64,000 nt of DNA, from assembly GCA_023957245.1 (NCBI GenBank), contig JAMLHJ010000006.1:159671-223670 (forward strand), read 5' to 3'. The notes beneath the pieces were generated by a model that ran no database searches, was not told the DNA's origin, and was given only the letters and a program-made list of their open reading frames with translations. The translations under genes were made by a program, and so were the position numbers. This stretch comes from Chitinophagales bacterium (lineage in GTDB: Bacteria > Bacteroidota > Bacteroidia > Chitinophagales > JADIYW01). This document shows positions 34,521-43,230 of the stretch, piece by piece (the stretch's first letter is position 1; every line of letters begins with the position of its first letter).

Positions 34521-35276
34521 ATGATTCAGGATTTAAAAGGCAAAGTTGCGATTGTAACGGGTGCGAGCAAAGGAATTGGCGAAGCTATTGCTAGATATTT
34601 TGCAAGAGGTGGAGCTAGTGTTGTTGTTAATTCAAGAAAACAAGAAGATATTGATATCGTGGTTCAATCTATCAAAGAGTTTGGTGGAGAAGCAACTGCA
34701 ATAGCGGGTAATGTTGGAAATGAAGAAGATATTAAAAATCTGATTGAATCTACGATTCAGATTTATGGAGGAATAGATATTCTGGTCAACAATGCAGTTG
34801 TTAATCCATATTATGGACCTATTATTGGCTGTGATGCTCCGACTTTTGATAAGACAATCAGTGTGAATGTCAAAGCACCTTTTGAGTTGAGCAAACTTGC
34901 ATACCCTAGCATGAAGTCAAGAGGTGGAGGTGCTATCATCAATATCAGTTCTGTTGAAGGAATTTCTCCACATGAAGGAATGGGTATTTATTCTGTTTCA
35001 AAAGCTGCATTAAATATGCTGACAAAATCTTGTGCTATTGAATGGGGTGTTGATAATATTCGTGTTAATAGTATCTGTCCAGGATTGATTAAAACCAAAT
35101 TTTCACAAGCACTTTGGAGCAATGAACAATGGACAAAACATTTTGTAAGCCAATTGCCTTTAAAACGTGTGGGTACTGTTGAAGAAATTGCATCACTGGC
35201 ATACTTCTTAGCTTCTGACTCTTCCAGTTATGTTACTGGTGCAGTTTATACAGCTGATGGAGGATTGACTTTGTAG
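34521..35276 (+). CDS. Short-chain dehydrogenase/reductase
   Basis: 251 residues, classical SDR. NAD(P) motif TGASKGIGEA, the NNA motif (VNNAVVNP), catalytic Ser (INISSVEG) and YSVSK (Tyr, Lys), and the PGLIKTKF segment typical of the DHRS4-like group. The Arg in NSRKQED after strand 2 suggests NADP. Substrate unknown. It starts 26 bp after the response regulator, so it may be in the same transcript. Confidence 0.93.
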   Translation: MIQDLKGKVAIVTGASKGIGEAIARYFARGGASVVVNSRKQEDIDIVVQSIKEFGGEATAIAGNVGNEEDIKNLIESTIQIYGGIDILVNNAVVNPYYGPIIGCDAPTFDKTISVNVKAPFELSKLAYPSMKSRGGGAIINISSVEGISPHEGMGIYSVSKAALNMLTKSCAIEWGVDNIRVNSICPGLIKTKFSQALWSNEQWTKHFVSQLPLKRVGTVEEIASLAYFLASDSSSYVTGAVYTADGGLTL

Positions 35277-35293
35277 TTTTAATAAAAAAATCT

Positions 35294-36586
35294 CTATTCA
35301 AAAACGGCTACGCTGACTCCTTCGCTATTAGATTTCCAATTATAAACTGGAATTTTTCGACCATTCAGTTCAAAGAGAATAGTTGATGGAGTTTCTGTAG
35401 GAAAATATACATCAGCACCTTTTAAAAATGGGAATAATGCAAAAGATGGTATAGAAGTATTATCTACGGCTTTATTCTTGTTATCATCAAACAAAAAGAG
35501 AGCAATAGTTGTATTCTTAGCTGTAGCAAAGATGTTATTGGAATAATTATATCCGTTGACTTTCAGTTCATCTCTTCCTGAAATAACTGCTTGACTAGCA
35601 CCAAAAAATGCAACGACACTTTGCTCATCATCTTTGGGTAGAGATGCTAAAAAAACACTAGCAAGACTACCATCAGCAGGAAATGAACGCAGATATACTA
35701 ATTTGTCACTTCTCAAAAATGGTTCTCTGTAATAGTGAACTTTCCTATCATTTTTGACTTCAGGGTGATAAACAACAAATTCATAGTAAGTAGATTTTTT
35801 AGCATTAAAAGTACCCCAATTTCCTTTAGCATCAGTCGTAAAACTAGCACTTGCAACACTACTTTTCCTAAAACCAGTAGTAGCATCAATTTCATATACT
35901 TCAACAATTGTACCTGCTCGGGCAATATTTTCACCAAAACTAGCTGCTTTTCCTGAAAGAATAATTTGATCCTCTTCCAATACTTCTAAAGTACTTGGTG
36001 CGATTCCATTAAAAAATTGAAAAAGTGCTTCAAAAGTTGCTTCACTTGTAGCTACTTCATAATGATCTTTTTGGGTAAGTTTAAGATTTGTTGCCCCTTT
36101 GATATTTCCTCCCATTGCTACAATATTATCATCAACAGAAAACACATTTAAAGTGGGAATATTTCCATTCGGACCTCCTGCCCCATTTTGTTTAAAACCA
36201 GCCAACATCACTAATTTTTGAACTTTTTTTGAATGAGCAGAAGATTTACAATAATCATATACCAAGCCCGCTCCTCTTGAATGACCTACTAAATTAATTT
36301 GTTGAGCTTTGGTTTGGGAAAGCACTTCATCTATAAACTTATCCAAAGCTCCTTCAGGATTACTCATAACATCTAAAGAATTATAATCAAAAGCATATAA
36401 TTCATCCATGCTATAGCCATTTGAAGCAAAACGCTTAGCTTGTTTCTCATAAGTATCTCCAGCAGCCAAAAATCCATGAACAAATACAATCGGTGCTCTT
36501 TGAGTGTTTTGATTGTTTTCATTATCTTTCTTACAAGCAATGATTGTTAGCAATACAATCAAAAAAGTAATTACAGTTCTAATCAT
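35294..36586 (-). CDS. Secreted lipase-like alpha/beta hydrolase lipoprotein
   Basis: 430 residues. A lipoprotein signal (LLTIIAC, Cys about 18) is followed by an alpha/beta hydrolase core with IVFVHGFLAAGDTY (oxyanion), nucleophile elbow GHSRG, an Asp in SVDDNIVAMGG and a His in KDHYEVA, which would complete the triad. The C-terminal half is beta-rich, probably a carbohydrate- or surface-binding sandwich pair. The overall layout resembles secreted triacylglycerol lipase/PHA depolymerase-like proteins. Substrate is inferred, not shown. Confidence 0.83.
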   Translation of the reverse strand: MIRTVITFLIVLLTIIACKKDNENNQNTQRAPIVFVHGFLAAGDTYEKQAKRFASNGYSMDELYAFDYNSLDVMSNPEGALDKFIDEVLSQTKAQQINLVGHSRGAGLVYDYCKSSAHSKKVQKLVMLAGFKQNGAGGPNGNIPTLNVFSVDDNIVAMGGNIKGATNLKLTQKDHYEVATSEATFEALFQFFNGIAPSTLEVLEEDQIILSGKAASFGENIARAGTIVEVYEIDATTGFRKSSVASASFTTDAKGNWGTFNAKKSTYYEFVVYHPEVKNDRKVHYYREPFLRSDKLVYLRSFPADGSLASVFLASLPKDDEQSVVAFFGASQAVISGRDELKVNGYNYSNNIFATAKNTTIALFLFDDNKNKAVDNTSIPSFALFPFLKGADVYFPTETPSTILFELNGRKIPVYNWKSNSEGVSVAVFE

Positions 36587-36739
36587 CGGGTTGTATTTAA
36601 AATTGTACTAAAATCTCAAGCTATACTAAATATAAGATAATTTTTATCTATCTACACTCAACTTATATAATAAGATAAGAAATATTTATAAAATTAATTT
36701 CACTAATTGAATGATTTTAAGAATATTGTATTTTGAACC

Positions 36740-37400
36740 ATTAAGGAATTAAGATAATTAAGATGCATCGCAAGCTCTGCATGAGCAAGAAAAATCGTCA
36801 TTGCGAGGAACGAAGTAATCTATATCTACTCATTACTTAATTACTTAATTATTTCATTGCTTCATTAAACTCCGTGAACTTTGCGTAGAAACTTAGTGTG
36901 CTTTGTGGTTAAATTTTTGACATTATCAGTTAGAATTGTAAAACAAACTATTACACAAAAGACACTAAGAAGGCACAAAAGACACTAAGAAATTCTTTGT
37001 GAAACTCTGGGCTTCTTTGTGAAACTCTGTGGAATAACTTAGCATTCTTTGCGGTTAAATTGTATTTCTTAGAGCAAAATGTACAAAAAGAGCAGTGTCA
37101 TTCCTGCGGAAGCAGGAATCTCATGAAAGGTAAAATCAGGTTGGAGATTCCCATTTTCATGGGAATGACAAAATAAGGAGATAGGGCTTCGACAACCACC
37201 AGCATTTTCACATCTTCACACTTCCACATTGTTTTCTTTAACTTTGTGAACTTTGCGTAAGACTTAGCGTACATTGCGGTTAAATTTTATCATTCTTTGT
37301 GGTTAGGTTTCGAGAGACTCAACCACCAGCATTTCACATTCTCACATTTTCAAATCTTCACATTTTCACATTGCTTCATTATTCTAATTACCAAAAACCC
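36740..37400 (+). repeat. Intergenic repeat cluster R3
   Basis: The largest repeat cluster, in a gap of about 840 bp without genes. It contains, in order: a TCATTGCGAGGAACGAAG unit (36796-36821, a well-known dispersed bacterial repeat word), AACTCCGTGAACTTTGCGTA (about 36871), a tandem CACAAAAGACACTAAGAA (two copies, 36955-36990), the 250-bp block shared with R1 (36948-37219), and further ACTTTGCGTA and ACCACCAGCATT modules. 36587-36739 is AT-rich without features. Confidence 0.8.
37096..37170. repeat. Short palindromic (REP/MITE-like) element, copy 2
   Basis: Same unit as 3153-3225: ends TGTCATTCC/GGAATGACA, inner hairpin ATTCCTGC-GGAA-GCAGGAAT at 37100-37119. It is 75 bp and differs from copy 1 by only a few bases, mostly around the second half. 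Confidence 0.75.
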
Positions 37401-37424
37401 TCGTACCTTTGCTCAGATTTTGAC

Positions 37425-38315
37425 ATGAGAAATTCTTATATCTATTTGCATCTTTCCGTATTCCTTGCTGGATTTACTGGTATATTTGGCAGACTTATCC
37501 AACTGAATGAAGGATTATTAGTTTGGTACCGAATCGCTCTTGCTAGTATTGTTTTAGGAGGAATGCTACTATATAATAAGTCGAAAATTTGCTATCCTTT
37601 AAAAGATATTTTATCTATTTCAAAATCAGGTGTCATCTTGACCATACATTGGCTATTGTTTTTTGCAAGTATTAAATATTCCAATGTATCAATAGCGGTA
37701 GTCTGCTTCGGATTGACAGGATTTAATACTTCTATCTTATATCCCATTATCAAAAGAAAGAAATTTAATTTCGTGGAAATAGCTTTAAGCCTTATTACCC
37801 TTTCTGGAATAATCCTCATCTTTCACTTTGATATTCATTATAGATTGGGGATAATTTTGGGTATTATATCTTCTTTATTTTCAGCTCTTTATACAATATT
37901 CAATGAGGATTTAGTGAAAAAATTTGATTCTAAAACATTGAACTTTTACCAATTGAGCGCAGGGACAATCTTTCTAACTTTAGTCATGCCACTATACCTC
38001 AAAATGAATCCTACAAGCTATTTATTCCCCAACCTTACAGATTGGATATACATTTTTATTTTATCTATTGTATGTACTGTAGTCTTGTACATTTTATTCA
38101 ATGAGTCATTAAAACATATCTCTCCATTTACAGTTAATCTCTCCTATAATTTGGAGCCAATTTATTCGATAATATTAGCATTTATCCTTTTCCAGGAAAA
38201 CAAAGAATTGGAAGGACATTTTTATATTGGTATGATGTTGGTTATCCTAGCTGTAGTTTTACAATCATTATTGTCATACAAAAGATATCAAAAATCCAAT
38301 CATTTGGCCAATTGA
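37425..38315 (+). CDS. EamA/DMT superfamily transporter
   Basis: About 296 residues with ten hydrophobic helices in two EamA halves (LHSFVFLAGFTGIFGRLIQ-type start seen as FLAGFTGIFGRLIQ, and second half LFSALYTIFNEDLVKKF ... YNLEPIYSIILAFILFQE). DMT carriers export or import small metabolites; the substrate is unknown. The frame is open back to 37299 through repeat sequence, but the ATG at 37425 starts the first helix, and TACCTTTG (37404-37411) upstream is a good -7 element. The 3' end overlaps the convergent lipoprotein gene by 16 bp. Confidence 0.88.
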   Translation: MRNSYIYLHLSVFLAGFTGIFGRLIQLNEGLLVWYRIALASIVLGGMLLYNKSKICYPLKDILSISKSGVILTIHWLLFFASIKYSNVSIAVVCFGLTGFNTSILYPIIKRKKFNFVEIALSLITLSGIILIFHFDIHYRLGIILGIISSLFSALYTIFNEDLVKKFDSKTLNFYQLSAGTIFLTLVMPLYLKMNPTSYLFPNLTDWIYIFILSIVCTVVLYILFNESLKHISPFTVNLSYNLEPIYSIILAFILFQENKELEGHFYIGMMLVILAVVLQSLLSYKRYQKSNHLAN

Positions 38316-39160
38316 GAAGAGATTTTTATTTCTCCTATCATATTATTTTCTCTAGCATTATCATCAAGCCAATTAATTTTTTGTTGAATAATAGCTTCTT
38401 TCATCCAGCAAGATTTTCGATACAAAACAATCTTTCCATCTTGTTCAACATTGATTTGTCCTCCTTGGTCAAATTGATTATAACGACCTTTTATAGAACT
38501 ATGTGTTGAGAGATATATGGCATCATCATCCCAAGTTTCTATTTGATATTTAATATTACCAAAGATATTTACAGCTGAGTCTTTGAAAGCAATCTCTTTA
38601 TACCAAATATCTTTTTCACTTAAAGGATAATCAGGCATATAGACACCATACTGAAATATCTTTTGAAACGGCGAATTAAATTGTTCCGCACCTAAAGAAC
38701 GATTCAACTCTAATAACCCAGAAGAAATTTCATCACCACGAATAGAAAGTACAGTTGTATAAGATTTTCCCTTCAATTGGTAATAATATTTTTCCAAACT
38801 TGTTTCAGGAGGAAAATTTTCATCTGTATCAATAAAAACTATATCTTCATTCTCTTCTTCTGATTGAGTTTGATGAACTTTTAATTTTTGATACGTATTG
38901 GAAATAACATATAAGTCAGAAGAACCCTTAATAACTTGAGAAGATAAGCTAAATTCAAATACTTGGTCAATTAAACTCATTAAGCCATTGACCTCTGTTT
39001 CCATACTTTGATTGATTTCCATTTGAGTAATAAATACTTGATTGGAATCCAAATTTAACTTCAATTCTATCTCGTCATTTTTAACAGTTTTCTCTTTGCA
39101 AGCAACAAAAAGTACACTGCTACTCAAAAAAAAGTATAAAAATCTTCTGGCTAAATACAT
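38300..39160 (-). CDS. Lipoprotein of unknown function (possibly DUF6263-like)
   Basis: 286 residues. A lipoprotein signal (SSSVLFVAC) is followed by a beta-rich body. The N-terminal pattern (LKLNLDSNQVFITQMEINQSMETEVNGLMSLID) recalls the DUF6263 family of Bacteroidota exported proteins, but this is from memory and not certain. It starts 1 bp downstream of a CoA-binding protein gene and belongs to the dnaX-CoA-binding-lipoprotein run on the minus strand. Confidence 0.75.
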   Translation of the reverse strand: MYLARRFLYFFLSSSVLFVACKEKTVKNDEIELKLNLDSNQVFITQMEINQSMETEVNGLMSLIDQVFEFSLSSQVIKGSSDLYVISNTYQKLKVHQTQSEEENEDIVFIDTDENFPPETSLEKYYYQLKGKSYTTVLSIRGDEISSGLLELNRSLGAEQFNSPFQKIFQYGVYMPDYPLSEKDIWYKEIAFKDSAVNIFGNIKYQIETWDDDAIYLSTHSSIKGRYNQFDQGGQINVEQDGKIVLYRKSCWMKEAIIQQKINWLDDNARENNMIGEIKISSQLAK

Positions 39161-39161
39161 C

Positions 39162-39521
39162 CTAATATTGATTGGAACGCAACATGACCAAAGTACATGC
39201 TTCTACAACTTTAATTCCTTGTTGTGACGCCTTATTCTCAAACTCAACATTTTCAGTACCGGGATTAAAGATGATTCTTTTAGGCTTCAATGATAAAATA
39301 TAATCTTCAACTTCCAATTGTCTTTGAGGATTCAGATACATCGTCACCGTATCAAAATCTTGATCTTGTGGTGCTTTTGTTGATATATCAACATCTGCAA
39401 TTCTGCCTTCTCTTACACCCAAAGCTTTCACCTCATGTTGATACTCTCTCAACATTTTTACAGCTTTATAGCTATATCTTTCAGGATGCTCACTTGCACC
39501 AATTACTAATGTCTTCTTCAT
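39162..39521 (-). CDS. CoA-binding domain protein
   Basis: 119 residues, a single Rossmann-type CoA-binding domain (TLVIGASEHPERYSYKAVKMLREY; KPKRIIFNPGTENVEFENKASQQGIKVVEACTLVML). Small proteins like this bind CoA; their role is not known. The gene lies 4 bp after the end of dnaX and 1 bp before the lipoprotein gene, so it is part of their transcript. Confidence 0.88.
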   Translation of the reverse strand: MKKTLVIGASEHPERYSYKAVKMLREYQHEVKALGVREGRIADVDISTKAPQDQDFDTVTMYLNPQRQLEVEDYILSLKPKRIIFNPGTENVEFENKASQQGIKVVEACTLVMLRSNQY

Positions 39522-39525
39522 ATAT

Positions 39526-41276
39526 TTAAAAATCTAAATCTAGTTTCTCTATTAATATTTTAATTGCAGGATTTATCTCTTGAATCTCAATCATTCGGTC
39601 TTTGATTGTATATGCTTTTGATTTAGAAACATCTTCTATTTCTAATTGTTCTATTATATATTCAAAAGTGAGATTTTCGACCAATAACCTTTCACTAAAA
39701 TACATCATATAATGTACTTTGTTATTATTAAATGTTCCTTGAGCAATATTGCTTGATAAATCGAAACTAATTGTATTAGGAGCATTCCATTTAACTTTTG
39801 CTAAGAGTGCATAACTCAAGAAAAAAGAGTCTAATTTTTCTTTATTTGAAGATAAAAATTCATTCCAAAGTTGACTGACTACTTCTTGTGAAGGTGCAGT
39901 TTTTGGGGCAGCTTGCTCTTTAGACTCAAGATTAGTCAACATTCCATTTAAAACTGAACCTTGACCTCTTGTACGAGTTTTGCGAAGATTATCTACTACT
40001 TCTTTGTCCTGCCTAGGAGAAGCTGATGTTGTTTTTTCTTGAGCAGGAAGATAGTTACTTTCGTTTGAGCTCGGCTCATTTAATTCTACAACAGATTTTT
40101 TTTCATTTGAAGAAATAATTGAGGCTATCGTGTCATCATCTTTTTTTTTTCAGTACTGAGTACTCCAAGTGTATTTTCTAACTGTGTATTCAGAAAACAA
40201 ACTTTCAATAATGCTAGCTCAATATGCAATCTCTTATTTCTTGAAACTTTATAATTGATATCACAATCATTGAGAATATTCAATGCATTCAGTAAAAAGC
40301 TTTCGTTAGCTTTAGCACCTTGAGTTTGATATCTATTCTTTAATTCTTCAGATGCTTCTAACAAATTGATAATTTTCTGATCTTTTGCAACCAATAACTG
40401 CCTAAAATGCTCAGATAATCCTACCAAAAACATTTCTCCATCAAATCCTCTTCCAATAATCTCATCAAAGAGTTGCATAACACTAGAACTATCTTCTAGC
40501 AATAAATGATCTGTAAGCTGAAAATAATAGTCATAATCTAAAATATTCAGATTGGTAATCACATCATTATAAGTCAATACACCATCTGAAAAGCTAGATA
40601 TTTTATCAAACAAAGAAAGTGCATCACGCATACCTCCATCCGATTTTTGGGCGATAATGTGTAATGCTTGTTCTTCTACTTTAATATTTTCTGCAGTAGC
40701 AATAGATTTCAAGTTATCAACAATACCATTATTAGTAATTCGCTTAAAATCATAAATCTGACAACGTGAAAGTATCGTAGGGATAATCTTGTGCTTTTCT
40801 GTAGTCGCCAAGATAAAAATAGCATAAGAAGGAGGTTCTTCCAAGGTCTTCAAAAAAGCATTGAAGGCTTGTGTAGAAAGCATGTGAACCTCATCTATGA
40901 TATAAACTTTATATTTTCCACTCTGAGGAGCAAATCGGATTTGATCGACCAAACTACGAATATCATCAACAGAGTTATTGGAAGCTGCATCTAACTCATG
41001 GATATTAAAAGATGCATTGGCATTAAAAGACGAACAAGAACTACATTGGTTACAAGGTTCAAAATTTTCATCAGGGTGCTCACAGTTAATGGCTTTTGCC
41101 AATATCCTAGCACAAGTCGTCTTCCCTACTCCTCTAGGTCCACAAAATAAGAAAGACTGAGCCAATTGACCTGACTTTAACGCTTTGCGTAGAGTGACAG
41201 TCACTTGCTCTTGTCCTATTACATCTTCAAATCTACTAGGTCTATATTTTCTTGCTGAAACGATATACTGTTGCAT
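39526..41276 (-). CDS. dnaX: DNA polymerase III subunit gamma/tau with -1 slippery site
   Basis: Clamp-loader ATPase. The 0-frame (41276 to stop at 40125) gives 383 residues: Walker A GPRGVGKTTCARI, four zinc Cys (C-x8-CNQCSSC pattern), the DEVHMLS box and the arginine finger region SRCQIYDF, ending ...STEKKKMMTR. This is gamma-like. At 40141-40150 the coding strand has ten A followed by G, containing the heptamer A AAA AAG in frame. A -1 slip enters a frame that is open to 39526 and encodes a Ser/Glu/Asn-rich linker and a C-terminal domain (LWNEFLSSNKEKLDSFF...), giving about 583 residues, tau-like. No in-frame start for the second part is needed. Confidence 0.9.
40140..40150 (-). promoter_or_regulatory. 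dnaX -1 slippery sequence (A10G)
   Basis: On the coding strand GAA AAA AAA AAG ATG: ten A then G. The last seven bases, A AAA AAG, are the same heptamer that drives -1 frameshifting in E. coli dnaX. A run of ten A could also promote transcriptional slippage, as known for Thermus dnaX. No strong downstream stem is evident. Confidence 0.8.
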
Positions 41277-41359
41277 ACGGTTTTAAAGATACTATATCCT
41301 TTGAAAGATATGAGAAATAAATTGGAAAAATTAAATTACTTTGTATAAAAAAGGAAATT

Positions 41360-42376
41360 ATGGCGACTTTGGACAACCAGAAACTCAAGCAAATATTTTT
41401 GCTATCGCTTATTCTTGCTATTGCTTTTTTAGTATTTCAAAACCTAATCACTTATTTGAGTGGTTTTTTAGGAGCACTTACTCTCTATATTCTGTTCAAA
41501 GATGTTTATAGGAAACTGGTTGAAGTCAAAGGCTGGAATAGCTCTTTATGTGCCATATTGATAATGATAGTCGCTACAATTGTACTACTGGTTCCGTTTA
41601 CAATTATGGGTTATATCCTTATAGATAAAATCACATTTTTCATCAGCCATCCAGAACCGATTATCGAACAATGGAATGTGCTGAATCAAAAGATAATAGA
41701 ATGGACTGGAAAAGAAATTTTATCTCCAGAAATTGTTCAGCATGTGCAAGGGCCTGTATCCAAATTTCTTCCCAACATGTTAGGAAGTACTTTATTGATA
41801 GCAATGAATTTTACTTTGATGTACTTTAGCCTCTATTTTATGTTTACAAATAGTCGTCAAATGGAAGGGTTTGTAAAAGAATTATTTCCAATGCACGAAT
41901 CTAATACAAAAATAGTCGGCTATAAAACCAAAGAAATGATTATTTCCAATGCTATTGTTATTCCTTTATTGGCAGTTATTCAAGGAATATTTGCTTTTAT
42001 AGGTTATCTGATTTTTGGTGTTGAAACCCCAATAGTAATGGCAATATTGACAGCCATCACTTCAGTTATTCCTATGGTCGGAACAATGATTATCTGGATA
42101 CCATTGAGTGTATTATTTTTTGCACATGATCAAACGGGAGCAGGAATAGGTCTTTTGCTTTATGGCGGACTTGTAATTACTAATATTGACAACGTAGTAC
42201 GCTTTGTTCTACAAAAGAAAATAGCCAATGTACACCCTTTAGTTACTGTATTGGGAGTGATTATTGGTGTGAAAATATTTGGATTTGTAGGATTAATTTT
42301 TGGACCTACATTGATATCTATTCTCTTGTTACTGCTTCATCTGTATGCAAAAGAATTTACAAACATGAAAATATAA
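41360..42376 (+). CDS. AI-2E family transporter (PerM-like permease)
   Basis: 338 residues with about eight helices in the AI-2E/PerM arrangement: two N-terminal pairs, a soluble segment (residues 95-150) and a C-terminal block with FGVETPIVMAILTAITSVIPMVGTMIIWIP and the family motif VIIGVKIFGFVGLIFGPTLISILL. Members export diverse small molecules or ions (Na+/H+ in some); the substrate here is open. Convergent with yebC, with a shared hairpin between. Confidence 0.9.
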   Translation: MATLDNQKLKQIFLLSLILAIAFLVFQNLITYLSGFLGALTLYILFKDVYRKLVEVKGWNSSLCAILIMIVATIVLLVPFTIMGYILIDKITFFISHPEPIIEQWNVLNQKIIEWTGKEILSPEIVQHVQGPVSKFLPNMLGSTLLIAMNFTLMYFSLYFMFTNSRQMEGFVKELFPMHESNTKIVGYKTKEMIISNAIVIPLLAVIQGIFAFIGYLIFGVETPIVMAILTAITSVIPMVGTMIIWIPLSVLFFAHDQTGAGIGLLLYGGLVITNIDNVVRFVLQKKIANVHPLVTVLGVIIGVKIFGFVGLIFGPTLISILLLLLHLYAKEFTNMKI

Positions 42377-42401
42377 AGGGTATAATAAACATATACCCTT
42401 T
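42375..42401. terminator. Hairpin between convergent genes
   Basis: AAAGGGTATA and TATACCCTTT form a 10-bp perfect stem with a 7-nt loop. It begins in the stop codon of the AI-2E gene and precedes the end of yebC. There is no long T tract. Confidence 0.6.
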
Positions 42402-42428
42402 ACATATTATCTGGAAAAAATATTGTCT

Positions 42429-43136
42429 TTATGCTAGATTGTGATATACCGTCTGAACATCATCATCTTGCTCTAATTTGTCAATAAATTCAAGAACTTC
42501 ATCAGTATGATCTTCTGATAATTCTTTAAATATTGTTGGTATTCTTTGTAATTCGGCAGTGACCACTTCAATACCACTTTCCTCCAAAGCTTTCTGCAAT
42601 GAACCAAAATCTTGAAAAGCAGAATAAGCAATTATCATCCCTTCTTCTTGTTCCAAATTTTCCAAACCTGCATCAATCAAGTTGAGTTCTAATTCTTCAA
42701 TGTCAATATTATCAGCTTTAAATTTGAAAACCCCTTTTCTACTAAATAAGAAATCATGCATTCCAGAAGTACCAAGAGTTCCTCCTTTTTTATTAAAAAT
42801 AGCTCTTACATTGGCTACAGTACGGGTAGGATTGTCAGTAGCTGTCTCGATTACAATTGCTACGCCATGAGGTCCCATTCCTTCATATACAAGCTCAGTA
42901 TAATCTTTTTCTTCTTTAGATGTAGCTCTTTTAATAGCAGCATCAATTCTATCTTTAGGCATACTTGCAGCTTTGGCATTTTGTATTGCCCTACGAAGAC
43001 TTGGGTTATACTCTGGATCTGGGCCTCCTGATTTAACTGCTATTACAATTTCTCTCCCTGCTCTAGTAAATAGCTTTGCCATTTTATCCCATCGAGCAAG
43101 TTTTGTCGCTTTCCTGTATTCAAACGCACGTCCCAT
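42429..43136 (-). CDS. yebC: YebC/PmpR family protein
   Basis: 235 residues, all family segments present: GRAFEYRKATKLARWDKMAKLFTR start, GGPDPEYNPSLRRAIQNAKAASMPKDRIDAAIKR, and YEGMGPHGVAIVIETATDNPTRT. Long described as a transcriptional regulator; recent work on the family links it to relief of ribosome stalling at proline motifs. A perfect TTG-N19-TAGCTTTG promoter lies 23 nt upstream. Confidence 0.94.
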   Translation of the reverse strand: MGRAFEYRKATKLARWDKMAKLFTRAGREIVIAVKSGGPDPEYNPSLRRAIQNAKAASMPKDRIDAAIKRATSKEEKDYTELVYEGMGPHGVAIVIETATDNPTRTVANVRAIFNKKGGTLGTSGMHDFLFSRKGVFKFKADNIDIEELELNLIDAGLENLEQEEGMIIAYSAFQDFGSLQKALEESGIEVVTAELQRIPTIFKELSEDHTDEVLEFIDKLEQDDDVQTVYHNLA

Positions 43137-43159
43137 AAATTAATCTATTTTTAAAAACA

Positions 43160-43189
43160 CAAAGCTAAGTGAAACAAACAATTTTTCAA
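43160..43189 (-). promoter_or_regulatory. Promoter of yebC
   Basis: On the minus strand: TTG (43189-43187), exactly 19 bp, TAGCTTTG (43167-43160). Full consensus match, 23 nt before the ATG. Confidence 0.75.
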
Positions 43190-43230
43190 ATTATGATGGA
43201 TTGATAATCCACTACTATTTTACTTTATTA

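Noticed and set aside
37299..37424. N-terminal extension of the DMT transporter
   Set aside because: It encodes repeat sequence; the first membrane helix starts at the ATG at 37425, after a good promoter element.
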